Part shown: positions 1-8,804 of the stretch, piece by piece
How the letters are laid out: every line of letters begins with the position of its first letter
Numbering within the stretch: position 1 is the first letter of the stretch
NCBI RefSeq assembly: GCF_011759365.1
Contig: NZ_JAARLZ010000010.1
Location: forward strand, 124,001-188,000
DNA: 64,000 bases
DNA from: Luteibacter anthropi
Lineage (GTDB): Bacteria; Pseudomonadota; Gammaproteobacteria; Xanthomonadales; Rhodanobacteraceae
Reading direction: 5' to 3'
The notes under the pieces: generated by a model
The model's database searches: none
What the model was told of the DNA's origin: nothing
Seen by the model: only the letters and a program-made list of their open reading frames with translations
Program-made: the position numbers and the translations under genes

Positions 1-423
1 GGACTCGCCGTGCCTGGCCAAAGCATGCACCTCGATACCGCTCTGCGGAAGAAACTCTGCATAGGGCCGGGCATCACGCCAGTCACGCAGGCCGAGATGG
101 GGTTCGTCAAGACCTGACGAGGCATAGTAGATCCTCGTTCGTTCGCGACCGTCCTCCACATAGGTGTACTCGAAGGACGCATAGGCATTCGACACCATGC
201 GCCGGGCGAACTCGTTGAACGTTGCGTAAGGCACGCGAGCCCCACGTAAGGTGTCCATGTACCAGGTTGCTGCCGCGGTCGCATGATAGGCAAAGCTTGC
301 CTCTACATGAGGAAGAACGACGCGGTTTTCGTCCCGGTCATATTCCTTTTTTCGTATTTCATTGGCGCCACATGCCATGGATATGCATAGCGCGATCATT
401 GTCACAAGGCTTTTCGTCATCAT
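1..423 (-). CDS. Exported protein, paralog of the deaminase-like protein at 4379-5233 (3' end outside window)
   Basis: The frame opens with ATG at 423, overlapping the stop of the upstream gene as ATGA, and stays open to base 1, giving 141 residues. It starts with a short hydrophobic signal-like stretch (MMTKSLVTMIALCISMACG). Residues of about 40-130 align with residues 43-134 of the protein at 4379-5233. Shared features are an ASF.. start, a WY pair, an F.EF.R/F.GFSR block, ASF.Y.Y, R.YYA/R.YHA and a closing SG/SRG. The C-terminal half, which carries the deaminase-like motifs in the paralog, lies outside the window, so its function here cannot be read. The gene pair repeats the arrangement at 4379-6441. 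Confidence 0.8.
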   Translation of the reverse strand, partial: MMTKSLVTMIALCISMACGANEIRKKEYDRDENRVVLPHVEASFAYHATAAATWYMDTLRGARVPYATFNEFARRMVSNAYASFEYTYVEDGRERTRIYYASSGLDEPHLGLRDWRDARPYAEFLPQSGIEVHALARHGES

Positions 424-1628
424 GGTGCTTTTTCCTTGTCGCAAAGAAGCTGACTCACCCTGTCCACATACTTTTGCGTACTCGATGTGTCCGATCCAGG
501 ATCAGCGGCACGGTATGCGATGAGTGCTTCGACCACCTCGACCGTAGAAGCTTCGGTCAACATTTTTCCACTATGCGTGCCTATCCACAAAGGACGAATA
601 TGACGGATATGGCGCGAAATTCTTTCTGCCGGTCGAGTTGCGAAGTTGGTGATAAGTGGGTCAACCTGGGCATGCATCACTTCCAGGAACCAGCGGTAGG
701 TTGCACGATCCGTTGCATCGACGAAGCACATGAAGCGGGTTTTCTCCGTCGGGGATTCCGCGGCGACTCCGGGCCGATGCCGTCCTTCCGGCGTGCAGGG
801 GTCCGTGTCATTGGTGTAACCAAGCATATCCCTGTAGGCTGCGGCAACGCGTGCCACCCTCAATGCGGCGGGCAACGAGCGCCGGCCATAGATCGATGCA
901 CTCACACCGGCCCAGTCCGACATCTCCCCCTCCAGCATTCGCACGAGGTAGACCAGGTCGAATTCGTCTATCTCCGCCAGGGACCTGGCCCCCATCACCC
1001 GATCCACGACCTCCTTGCGAAGACCCGCCGAAGACCACTCCGATCGATCGACGCATGCCAGCTTGTCGCGCACGATCTGCAGTGCCACGGCCAGATTCGC
1101 CGCCACGGCATAGGACGGCTCACCAACCAGGTGCAGTGCCTGGCGGATGATGTCCGAGGATACCCCGGCTTTCATGAGATTCGCCTCCACCCGTGGGCTG
1201 CCTATCATCGGCGCATAGACTGCGGCTGGATGCCCACCCATGCGCGCCTTGGTAAGACCGAGATCCCATGCCACCACGCGAGTCGCCACGGCACGACTCA
1301 TCATCGTGTTGGATACCGCCAGGGCATTGAAGGCACTTCGCCATGCGCTGCCGCGAAATGCCGCCGGGGTGGGGCGTAGCGCTGAGTAGATCGAATTCGA
1401 ATCATTGAGCATGCCGGCAACGAACAATCCGTCCGACCCCAGTTCGTCGGCCGCCTCGATACCGTTGACGCGCGCATCGAGCCACGCTTGGAGCAGATCC
1501 CCGCTGGCCGGTGGTGGCATCGTGAGTACGGCGGTATCGGCGAGGGCCGGGAGCGCCGCCAGGCCGCTTGCCAGCGTCATGCACAGCAGTGTGCACGCGC
1601 CCATGCGACGTGACCTTCCTTGCTTCAT
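420..1628 (-). CDS. Exported protein of unknown family, first gene of cassette copy 1
   Basis: 402 residues. I chose the ATG at 1628 because AAGGAGG lies just upstream and the protein then begins with a classical Sec signal (MKQGRSRRMG, hydrophobic core, ALPALA cleavage region). I do not recognise the family. It is clearly paralogous to the protein at 5230-6441. Shared blocks are AWDLGL.KA, NLAVALQI/ELAVAVQI, a R.LP.ALRVARVAAAY segment, CF.DA.DRA.YRW, EVVEA and a terminal LLC/LIC cysteine. The stop overlaps the start of the next gene (ATGA), implying translational coupling. The linked gene is an exported deaminase-toxin-like protein, so roles as partner, carrier or immunity factor are possible, but nothing in the sequence decides between them. 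Confidence 0.85.
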   Translation of the reverse strand: MKQGRSRRMGACTLLCMTLASGLAALPALADTAVLTMPPPASGDLLQAWLDARVNGIEAADELGSDGLFVAGMLNDSNSIYSALRPTPAAFRGSAWRSAFNALAVSNTMMSRAVATRVVAWDLGLTKARMGGHPAAVYAPMIGSPRVEANLMKAGVSSDIIRQALHLVGEPSYAVAANLAVALQIVRDKLACVDRSEWSSAGLRKEVVDRVMGARSLAEIDEFDLVYLVRMLEGEMSDWAGVSASIYGRRSLPAALRVARVAAAYRDMLGYTNDTDPCTPEGRHRPGVAAESPTEKTRFMCFVDATDRATYRWFLEVMHAQVDPLITNFATRPAERISRHIRHIRPLWIGTHSGKMLTEASTVEVVEALIAYRAADPGSDTSSTQKYVDRVSQLLCDKEKAP

Positions 1629-1803
1629 CTGAAGCCTCCTTGTTGAATGAATCGGTAGTGGCCATCGCAGGCGGCAACCTGCCCCCTTTGAAAACCACGT
1701 GCCATTGAAGTGCATACCGATTCACGGCGGCATCCGGAAATCTCCCGGTGCGAGGCCTGCCTTCGCCCTCATCCTGTGGGCGTTTTCCCCTTGCGCGGGC
1801 CCG

Positions 1804-4314
1804 TCAGGTACCCCGGGGCTTCGCGCGATGGGTCGCCTTTGCAGTCCAGGGGTCATCAGGCCATGGATGCTTGGGATACCGCCCTTTCAGCTCTTTTTTT
1901 ACCTCGGGATAGGTCCGGTCCCAGAAGCCGCGCAGGTCCTGCGTTACCTGGATCGGACGTCCGGCGGGCGAAAGCAGATGAAGCATCACGGGAACGCGTC
2001 CATCGCCGACACGGGGCGTTTCCGCCAGGCCGAACAACTCCTGCAGTTTCACGGCAAGCACCGGCGGCGCTGCCGGATCATCATCGCGTGCACCATATTC
2101 CAGCCGGCGCGTCATGCCACTGGGCACTACAAGTTCCTCGGGCGCATGAGCATCCAGCGCGCGTCGCTGCTCGTAATCGAGCATGACCGACAGGGCTTCG
2201 CTCAGGTCTGCCGGCTGAATCGCTTCAAGCCGGCGCTTGCCCGACAGATAGGGAGACAACCAGCTTTCGAGTGTCTTGAGCAGCGCTTCATCACCCACGT
2301 CGGGCAAGCCGATTTCGGGACGCCATGCACGAAGCGCCCCGATGCGCGTGCGCAATCGTCTGGCATGGTCGCTCCACGGAAGGCAGCCGATGCCCCGCGC
2401 ACGAATGGCCGTGAGCAGTGCCGGCAACGCATCGTCGCCGCTTACCGGCACGGCTTTGCGTGAAACGACCAGCGCATCGAAGCGGCGTTCTTCGAAGGCC
2501 TCGGCGATATCACGCGCGTCGTCCCAGCGAAGGATGCGCTCGGTCACGAAGCGATCCGGATAATCGCGTTCCAATACATCCGGGTCGATGGGTGCTGCGG
2601 AAAACACCAGGCTGTCGCGGGCATCCAGCCTCAGGTCGAGAATCACCAGCCAGGGTTCGCCACGCAGCTCGCTGTTCTCGTACAGGCGTGCCCCACGACC
2701 ATTGGCCAGCTGGTATCGCAACGGCTGTGCATCGTCACGACGGGCAACGCGGTCGGGATAGGCATGAACCAGAAGGTCACCGATGCTGCGGCTATCGGGT
2801 ACGCCGCTGGCGGCGCTACGTACGTCGAGGCGGCGGCGCCATCCGGCCGACGCCTTTTCGATGGCCGCAAGGGCGCCGATATCCGCCGATCCGGTGCGAG
2901 CCGCGCGAGCACCGCCGTCGCGCCACAGATGAAGCGCATGCAGGCGTTGGCGGAAGTCGTCGCTGCGCGCCGCATCGCCGCGCATCGGTGAACGGGCTTC
3001 GGTCAGAGCGAGCAGGTCGGCCACGAGCGCCCGCGACTCCCTTGGCGACCGCAGGGCCGCTGCTGCGAGCCGGGGCGTCGCGCCCAGTGCGAGCATGTCG
3101 CGTCCCAGCGTCGTGATGGCGCCGTCGTCGGCTAGAGCGCCCAGGCGGCGGAGCAGGTCACGCGCCTGCCCCATCGCTCCCGCTGGCGGGGCGTCGAGCC
3201 AGGGAAGATCGTCACTTCCCCATCCGGCCAGTTCCAGGGCAAGACCTGACAGTTCGGCCTGTTCGATTTCGGCGGTACGCGAGGCATCCAGGCGACGGCT
3301 CTGCGGCCACAGGCGATAGGCGCGCCCTTCCGCCACGCGCCCTGCGCGTCCCGCACGCTGGTCAGCCGAGGCCTGCGAAATCATCACGGTTTCCAGCCGC
3401 GTGAAACCGGAAGACGGATCGAAACGTGGTTCGCGCGCCAGCCCGCTGTCGATTACGACACGAATGCCTGGCAGCGTCACACTGGATTCCGCGATATTCG
3501 TTGCCAACACGACCCGTCGAGTCCCCGGATCGGCCGGAGCGAGGGCTAGCTGCTGGTCGGCCAGTGAGAGCTCACCATGCAAGGCGACCGTTTCGACATC
3601 ATCGCCCAGACGATCAAGCACGCTGCGCACCCGCTCGATTTCACGCCGGCCCGGCAGGAAAGCCAGGATGTCACCTTCATTCTCACGAAGCGCCTGCATC
3701 ACCGTACGCGAAAGATGTTGCTCGATGCCCTCCTGCGTGCGTGCGGGAGGATGGACGATATCCACGGGAAAGCTCCGACCTGCACTGGTCAGCCTCGGCG
3801 CACCCAGCCATTGCGAAATGCGCTCGCCATCCAGCGTCGCCGACATGATGACGATACGCAGGTCGGGGCGCAGCGCAGCCTGCACATCGAGCGCCAATGC
3901 GGCTCCCAGATCGCCCGCGAGGTGGCGCTCGTGAAATTCGTCGAAGAGGATCGCACCCACGCCTTCCAGCGAGGGGTCGTCCTGGATCATCCGGCCGAGG
4001 ATGCCTTCGGTGACCACTTCGATGCGTGTCCGTGGACCCGTGCGGGATTCGAACCGGATCCGGTATCCCACGGTTTCGCCCACCTCTTCGCCACACTGTC
4101 GTGCCATGAACGACGCCGCAGCGCGGGCTGCGATACGGCGTGGTTCCAGCATGAGGATGCGCAGGCCGGCCAGCCATGGTGCGTCCAGCAACGCCAGCGG
4201 CACCTGGGTGGTCTTGCCGGCGCCGGGAGGGGCTTCGAGGACAAGCCGGGGGTGCCTGTCCAGCGAATCGAGGATGTCCGGAAGCAGGGGCGTGATGGGA
4301 AAGTTGTCGGGCAT
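1804..4314 (-). CDS. hrpB: ATP-dependent helicase HrpB
   Basis: About 836 residues, the usual size of the HrpB family of DEAH/RHA-type RNA helicases. Near the N-terminus is Walker A (APPGAGKTTQVPL), followed by motif II LFDEFHERH (the HrpB-type DEFH rather than DEAH), SATLDG (motif III) and QRAGRAGR (motif VI). The C-terminal third matches the HrpB-specific region. The ATG at 4314 gives the usual FPITPLLPDIL start; an upstream in-frame GTG (4338) and ATG (4323) are less typical. In E. coli HrpB is dispensable and its RNA substrate is not well defined. Here the gene sits between the two copies of an unrelated exported-protein cassette, all on the same strand. Confidence 0.95.
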   Translation of the reverse strand: MPDNFPITPLLPDILDSLDRHPRLVLEAPPGAGKTTQVPLALLDAPWLAGLRILMLEPRRIAARAAASFMARQCGEEVGETVGYRIRFESRTGPRTRIEVVTEGILGRMIQDDPSLEGVGAILFDEFHERHLAGDLGAALALDVQAALRPDLRIVIMSATLDGERISQWLGAPRLTSAGRSFPVDIVHPPARTQEGIEQHLSRTVMQALRENEGDILAFLPGRREIERVRSVLDRLGDDVETVALHGELSLADQQLALAPADPGTRRVVLATNIAESSVTLPGIRVVIDSGLAREPRFDPSSGFTRLETVMISQASADQRAGRAGRVAEGRAYRLWPQSRRLDASRTAEIEQAELSGLALELAGWGSDDLPWLDAPPAGAMGQARDLLRRLGALADDGAITTLGRDMLALGATPRLAAAALRSPRESRALVADLLALTEARSPMRGDAARSDDFRQRLHALHLWRDGGARAARTGSADIGALAAIEKASAGWRRRLDVRSAASGVPDSRSIGDLLVHAYPDRVARRDDAQPLRYQLANGRGARLYENSELRGEPWLVILDLRLDARDSLVFSAAPIDPDVLERDYPDRFVTERILRWDDARDIAEAFEERRFDALVVSRKAVPVSGDDALPALLTAIRARGIGCLPWSDHARRLRTRIGALRAWRPEIGLPDVGDEALLKTLESWLSPYLSGKRRLEAIQPADLSEALSVMLDYEQRRALDAHAPEELVVPSGMTRRLEYGARDDDPAAPPVLAVKLQELFGLAETPRVGDGRVPVMLHLLSPAGRPIQVTQDLRGFWDRTYPEVKKELKGRYPKHPWPDDPWTAKATHRAKPRGT

Positions 4315-4378
4315 ACCCTGCATATAGTACGCAAGCACTCGTCCGCACGCCCCTTGCCTGATGCCCCCGGCATGCGCA

Positions 4379-5233
4379 TCACGTATCGTCGGGGTCGTCC
4401 TGCGCTTCGGGCTCCAGGCAGGCCACCGGCTTCGGCACCTGATCCATGACGGCGCCCTCCCTGTTCAGCACGTTGATCTGCCCCCCATTGACCGATACGT
4501 GGATCGTGTTGAGGTGTTGCAGGCGCTGGCGGTGAAAGATCGTATAGGCCGGACTACCGTGATCGAGGTAGGCCACATGCACCCGGATGTTCTGACTATC
4601 TGACAATGCCTGCAAAGCCGCCTCGCAGGAGGGACATGGCTCCTGACTGACGAACCCTGCCAGATAGCCCCCCGCCGGTACACGTCCATTGAGGATATCG
4701 CGCTCGATCGCTCGTGCAATCTTGAGCTCGGCGTCCCGTTTCGCTGCTTCAGCGTGTTTTTTTCCAGCCACGGGACGCGGGGTCACTCGACTACCCGTTG
4801 CCGCCGGCCGGTCCCAGGCAATCACATCAGGGCCGCGTGAGTCGAAGAAGGACCGATACCGCCTTACCGGAGTGATATCACCCAGGCCCAGTGCCGGATC
4901 GTTGCGTCCGGAACGGGCATGGTACACCCGGCGGTAATTCACGCCGTCGAGCTGATACTGATAGGTGAAGCTGGCAAACGTTGCTGTCTCGAACTGTCTC
5001 GAAAAGCCCGAGAATTCCGCGGTATTCACATGTCGCCCTTCGAGGGCGGCGGCATACCATAGCCCGGCCGGCCCGGCATGCTGGGTGAACGAGGCAAGTA
5101 CCCGCGCGATGATGGTTCCCCGGGGGTCTTCTTCGATCTTGCGCTTCAATACAGGGTGGGAAGACGCACCGACCGCCACGAGCAGCGACAACGCAATCAG
5201 CGAGCGTACCCATTTCATCAGATGCATCTTCAT
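4379..5233 (-). CDS. Exported protein with C-terminal deaminase-toxin-like domain
   Basis: 284 residues, starting at an ATG that overlaps the upstream stop (ATGA at 5230-5233). Residues 1-26 form an N-terminal hydrophobic signal. Residues 43-134 are the region shared with the truncated gene at 1-423. After a basic linker come H160-A-E162 and D167-A-E169 (context RDAELKIARAIE), then P199-C-P-S-C203. An H/D-x-E followed about 30-38 residues later by PCxxC is the zinc-site signature of the cytidine-deaminase fold. The DxExKI...PCxSC form resembles predicted deaminase toxins of bacterial polymorphic toxin systems. The fold assignment is motif-based inference, and the substrate (nucleic acid, nucleotide or other) is unknown. 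There is no obvious downstream immunity gene before hrpB. Confidence 0.75.
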   Translation of the reverse strand: MKMHLMKWVRSLIALSLLVAVGASSHPVLKRKIEEDPRGTIIARVLASFTQHAGPAGLWYAAALEGRHVNTAEFSGFSRQFETATFASFTYQYQLDGVNYRRVYHARSGRNDPALGLGDITPVRRYRSFFDSRGPDVIAWDRPAATGSRVTPRPVAGKKHAEAAKRDAELKIARAIERDILNGRVPAGGYLAGFVSQEPCPSCEAALQALSDSQNIRVHVAYLDHGSPAYTIFHRQRLQHLNTIHVSVNGGQINVLNREGAVMDQVPKPVACLEPEAQDDPDDT

Positions 5234-6441
5234 CGCGTCGCACTCCGGCAGATCAGCAGATTGGCTCGCTCAACAAGCCGGTAGAAGTCCATATCCGTAT
5301 CCCGCGTGGGGTCGCCCTGCGCGGCCATCTGCGCTTCGACGACCTCGGCATGATTCGACCAGTCGAGCGCCTGCGTGGCGAATGCACCGGCCCACGCCGG
5401 CTTGATGTCGGCAAAGGCATCCACGATGCGCCCGGCCGACGCCATGTCGTAAACCGAGATGTATTCCCTGGGTGGCACGGCCAGCTGGGCCTTGCGTTTT
5501 TCGCGGTACCAGCGATACACCGCGCGGTCGTTTGCATCGGTGAAGCAGATCGGTTTGTCCAGCTGTTCGGGAATGGTGCCGGCGTGACTCATATCCCGCT
5601 GACTATCCGGCTGGCAGGCAAGGTACCCTTCCTGCGTCGAGGCATAAGCCGCCGCGACGCGTGCAATGCGCATCGGCGTGGGTATCTCCCGATAGCCGAA
5701 GGTATTCAGGCGTCCGGCCCGCCACGTGGAGAGTTCACCGCGCAGAATGTCGGCAAGATAGGCCAGATCCGCGTCCGTCATGTCGCGAAGCGACGTAGCC
5801 CGTTCAAAGCGAAGCAATACATCGTCGTAGACGCCCATTTCGAATCGATCCACGGCATCAGTTGCCTCCACCCATTCGTGAAGGATCTGCACTGCCACGG
5901 CCAGTTCCGCATTGATCGTGTAGAGATTGTTATTGCCGATGTCGTATGCCTTCTGGAAATAACGGGTCATGACACCAGCCTTGGTGTAGTTGGCCTTCAC
6001 TACCGGCGCGTGGCCACCAGTCTCTATCGAGTGCTGCGTGACGGGCGCCTGATATCCCGCCAGGGCCTTGTCCAGACCCAGATCCCAGGCCATGGCCTTT
6101 GCCGCCCGGGAACGGGCGCGAGGGAAGATGTCTTCGTCACCCGGTATGTCGTCACCGTTCGAGGTGAACATCCTCGGATGAAGGTCGCTGTAGATCGATC
6201 CTGGTGTTTCCAGGAATGCACCTTCCCAGACGCTGTCATCCTGAAATGGCCAGAAGTTTCCCAGGTCGGTGGGACTGAGGCGTTTCATGCTGTTCCGCAC
6301 CCAGGCCCCGTACAAGTCACCTTGCTGGTTATTTGTGTGAAACCGGCCTGCCGGTGTTGCATCCGTGATCACGGGCATCGTGCATAGCACGATGCCCGTC
6401 ATGATCGCCCCGTATCGAAGAATCAGGTCTCGTCGGTTCAT
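5230..6441 (-). CDS. Exported protein of unknown family, first gene of cassette copy 2
   Basis: 403 residues from the ATG at 6441, which has GAGG upstream and is followed by MNRRDLILRYGAIM and a hydrophobic signal. An in-frame ATG at 6468 would put a hydrophilic tail before the signal and is less likely. It is a paralog of the protein at 420-1628, with the same order of conserved blocks and a cysteine near the C-terminus. It is coupled by ATGA to the deaminase-like gene. It lies 139 bp downstream of gspD on the same strand, so read-through from the T2SS operon is possible. No enzymatic motif is evident. The codon mix looks richer in A/T-ending codons than the neighbouring gsp genes, by eye only. 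Confidence 0.85.
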   Translation of the reverse strand: MNRRDLILRYGAIMTGIVLCTMPVITDATPAGRFHTNNQQGDLYGAWVRNSMKRLSPTDLGNFWPFQDDSVWEGAFLETPGSIYSDLHPRMFTSNGDDIPGDEDIFPRARSRAAKAMAWDLGLDKALAGYQAPVTQHSIETGGHAPVVKANYTKAGVMTRYFQKAYDIGNNNLYTINAELAVAVQILHEWVEATDAVDRFEMGVYDDVLLRFERATSLRDMTDADLAYLADILRGELSTWRAGRLNTFGYREIPTPMRIARVAAAYASTQEGYLACQPDSQRDMSHAGTIPEQLDKPICFTDANDRAVYRWYREKRKAQLAVPPREYISVYDMASAGRIVDAFADIKPAWAGAFATQALDWSNHAEVVEAQMAAQGDPTRDTDMDFYRLVERANLLICRSATR

Positions 6442-6580
6442 TCCATTGCCTCGCTCGTGAGAAGGCATTGGACATCAGTGCAAAAGAGCTACCTATCGGC
6501 AATCAGCATGGGTCTTCCTGTCGGATGCCTCATGTTTCTGTAAGCCAAGTGCGGGGTTTCGCAGCGCCATGGTCGATGCA

Positions 6581-8764
6581 TCAGCCTTCGCCCACCGCAC
6601 TGGCCGACTCCGCGGCTCGCACCGGATCAAAAGGCTTCAGTGAGCGGAACGTACGACGGTAATCATCCGACACTCTCCTGGCGTCTTCTCCGCTGGCGAT
6701 GACGCGCGGCGTGATGAGCACGAGAAGCTCCGTACGCAGGCCTTCCTTCGAATGCTCTCCGAAAAGCCTGCCAAGGATCGGAATACGCGACAGCCCCGGC
6801 ACGGCGCTCTCCTGGGTGGTGTCCATGTCGCGGATGAGGCCACCGAGCAACACGGTCTGTCCGCTCTGCACCGCAACCTGGGTGTTGAGCTTGCGCTTGA
6901 CGATAGGGAGGTTCGGCCCCGCACCATCGGGATCCGCACGGCTGACTTCCTGCACCACGTCCAGATACACCAGGCCGCCAGGGTTGACCCTGGGCCGCAC
7001 CTCCAGGATGACGCCGGTATCTTTGTACTCGACCTGTCCAACCGGGTTGCCATTACCCGCGCCGGTATTCACGTAGGTCTGCGTGACCGGAATCTGGTCG
7101 CCGACCTGGATCTTCGCCTTGCGGTTGTTCACCACGACCAGGGATGGCGCGGAAAGTATCTTGGTATTGGTATTCTGCTCCATGGCGCGCAAGGCGACCT
7201 GAAGCTCGGAGTTCACGAACGAATAAAAGAACGTATCGGGCCGTAGTGCATCCTTGGTCGCCCGCCCCAGGGCCCACTGTTGCTGGTTGCCTGGCTGGGC
7301 GACCTCTCCGTTTCCGCCGGCCAGACCTTCGAGGTACCACTGCACCCCGAAACGGAAATTGTCGCGCAGGGTGACTTCCAGGATGCGCGTCTCGATCTGC
7401 ACTTGCAGTGGCACAGCGTCCAGGCGTTCGATCGCCTGGCGGATCTGTGCCCATTGCGACGGCCGCGCATGAACCATCAACTGGTTGTTTGCATCGACCG
7501 CCGTGACACGCAACCCCATCGCCTTGCCACTGTTGCCGTGCGATGACGTGATGCCAGAGTCTGCCGCTTCCGGCGGCCGGAAGAAATCCGCATCGCTGTC
7601 ACCACCCGACGCGGCCATATCTTCCGTCGTGCCACCGCCTTCCAGGTTCCCCGATGCCAGTCCTGGTACGACCATGGAGCCGCCGCCTGTATCGCCAGCA
7701 ACGGATGCACCGAAGATGTTCCCAACGTAGCGGGCCAGGTCCGATGCCAGAAGATTGCGCACGTCGTAGACGAACAATCTGGGTTCGCTACCGCCACCGT
7801 GATCAATGCGGGCGATCCAGTCACCCACCTGATCGAGGAATTCGGGCCGCATGGCAATCGCCACGATGGCATTGGTCCGCTCGATGGGAATGAAACGCAC
7901 CAGGCCAGCAACCGGGGCACCGCTTTTCTGCCCGAAAACCGATTCCAGCGCGGGCATCACCTCGCCGACGCCCGCGTTGTCCAGGCTGAATACCCCGACC
8001 GACATACCGGCAACCCAGTCGACGTCGAACGTATCGATGGTGTCGCCGTAATTGGCCAGCTGATCCGGTGTGCCCGCAAGCACGAGGACGTTGCGGGCAG
8101 GATCGGTAAGCAGCATGGATTCGGGCGTGACGAAGGGTTGCAGCAGCTTGGTCATTTCCGCGGCGGCTACATAGCGCAACGGATAGAGCCGCGCTCCCAT
8201 GCCCGCACGTGGCGAGGCCGCCTTCAGGCGGGGCACCACTTGTCCCATGACCGCGTGCGACGCGGGCAGGATGGCATAGCGACCTTTCTCGTTGACCAGG
8301 GCGTTGCCGGTCCACGACAGCAGCGTCTCCAGGATCGGCAGCACTTCGTCCTTGCGCACGGGCTTGGCCGTTGAAAACGATACCGATCCCATGACACCGG
8401 GTGCAATGGAATAGTTGGCATCCAGCAGGTCTCCAAGGATCGCCTTCACCACGGCTTCCACCGGCTGATTTTCGAAATTGAGAGTTACTGCACCGGCGCC
8501 CTTGGCATCCGGGCGAGGTGTCTCCAGCGCGCGGGGAGCGATGAAGCGGCCGGTGCCTCTCAATGCAGCGACCGTCTCGCTGTCCTTCGTCGCCGTCATG
8601 CCGGCATCGCTATCCCTCAGTGGCAGGGAGGCGGGAGCGGGACGCTCCGTGCCGGCAAGGGCTTCGCGCTCCAGCCTTCCGTCGGAAGGCCGGGGCGAAT
8701 GAGGTGCGCAAGCGGCCGTCAATGCGGCCGCGAGCACGGCCACACCGAGGGTGCGACATTGCAT
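6581..8764 (-). CDS. gspD: Type II secretion outer-membrane secretin GspD (XpsD)
   Basis: 727 residues. It begins with a lipoprotein signal (LAAALTAAC lipobox), as reported for XpsD of Xanthomonas. The N0/N1-N3 periplasmic domains follow, including LNFENQPVEAVVKAIL, PLRYVAAAEM and VYDVRNLLASDLARYVG. A glycine/serine-rich insert comes next, then the secretin core with VPGLSRIPILGRLFGEHS and ELLVLITPRVI. It forms the multimeric outer-membrane gate for folded substrates. It is the last gene of the operon, 40 bp after gspC/xpsN. The short tail after the core may hold the outer-membrane targeting segment. Confidence 0.96.
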   Translation of the reverse strand: MQCRTLGVAVLAAALTAACAPHSPRPSDGRLEREALAGTERPAPASLPLRDSDAGMTATKDSETVAALRGTGRFIAPRALETPRPDAKGAGAVTLNFENQPVEAVVKAILGDLLDANYSIAPGVMGSVSFSTAKPVRKDEVLPILETLLSWTGNALVNEKGRYAILPASHAVMGQVVPRLKAASPRAGMGARLYPLRYVAAAEMTKLLQPFVTPESMLLTDPARNVLVLAGTPDQLANYGDTIDTFDVDWVAGMSVGVFSLDNAGVGEVMPALESVFGQKSGAPVAGLVRFIPIERTNAIVAIAMRPEFLDQVGDWIARIDHGGGSEPRLFVYDVRNLLASDLARYVGNIFGASVAGDTGGGSMVVPGLASGNLEGGGTTEDMAASGGDSDADFFRPPEAADSGITSSHGNSGKAMGLRVTAVDANNQLMVHARPSQWAQIRQAIERLDAVPLQVQIETRILEVTLRDNFRFGVQWYLEGLAGGNGEVAQPGNQQQWALGRATKDALRPDTFFYSFVNSELQVALRAMEQNTNTKILSAPSLVVVNNRKAKIQVGDQIPVTQTYVNTGAGNGNPVGQVEYKDTGVILEVRPRVNPGGLVYLDVVQEVSRADPDGAGPNLPIVKRKLNTQVAVQSGQTVLLGGLIRDMDTTQESAVPGLSRIPILGRLFGEHSKEGLRTELLVLITPRVIASGEDARRVSDDYRRTFRSLKPFDPVRAAESASAVGEG

Positions 8765-8804
8765 GGCTTACTCCTTTGTCATCCATGACGGCGCTTGCGC
8801 GCCG

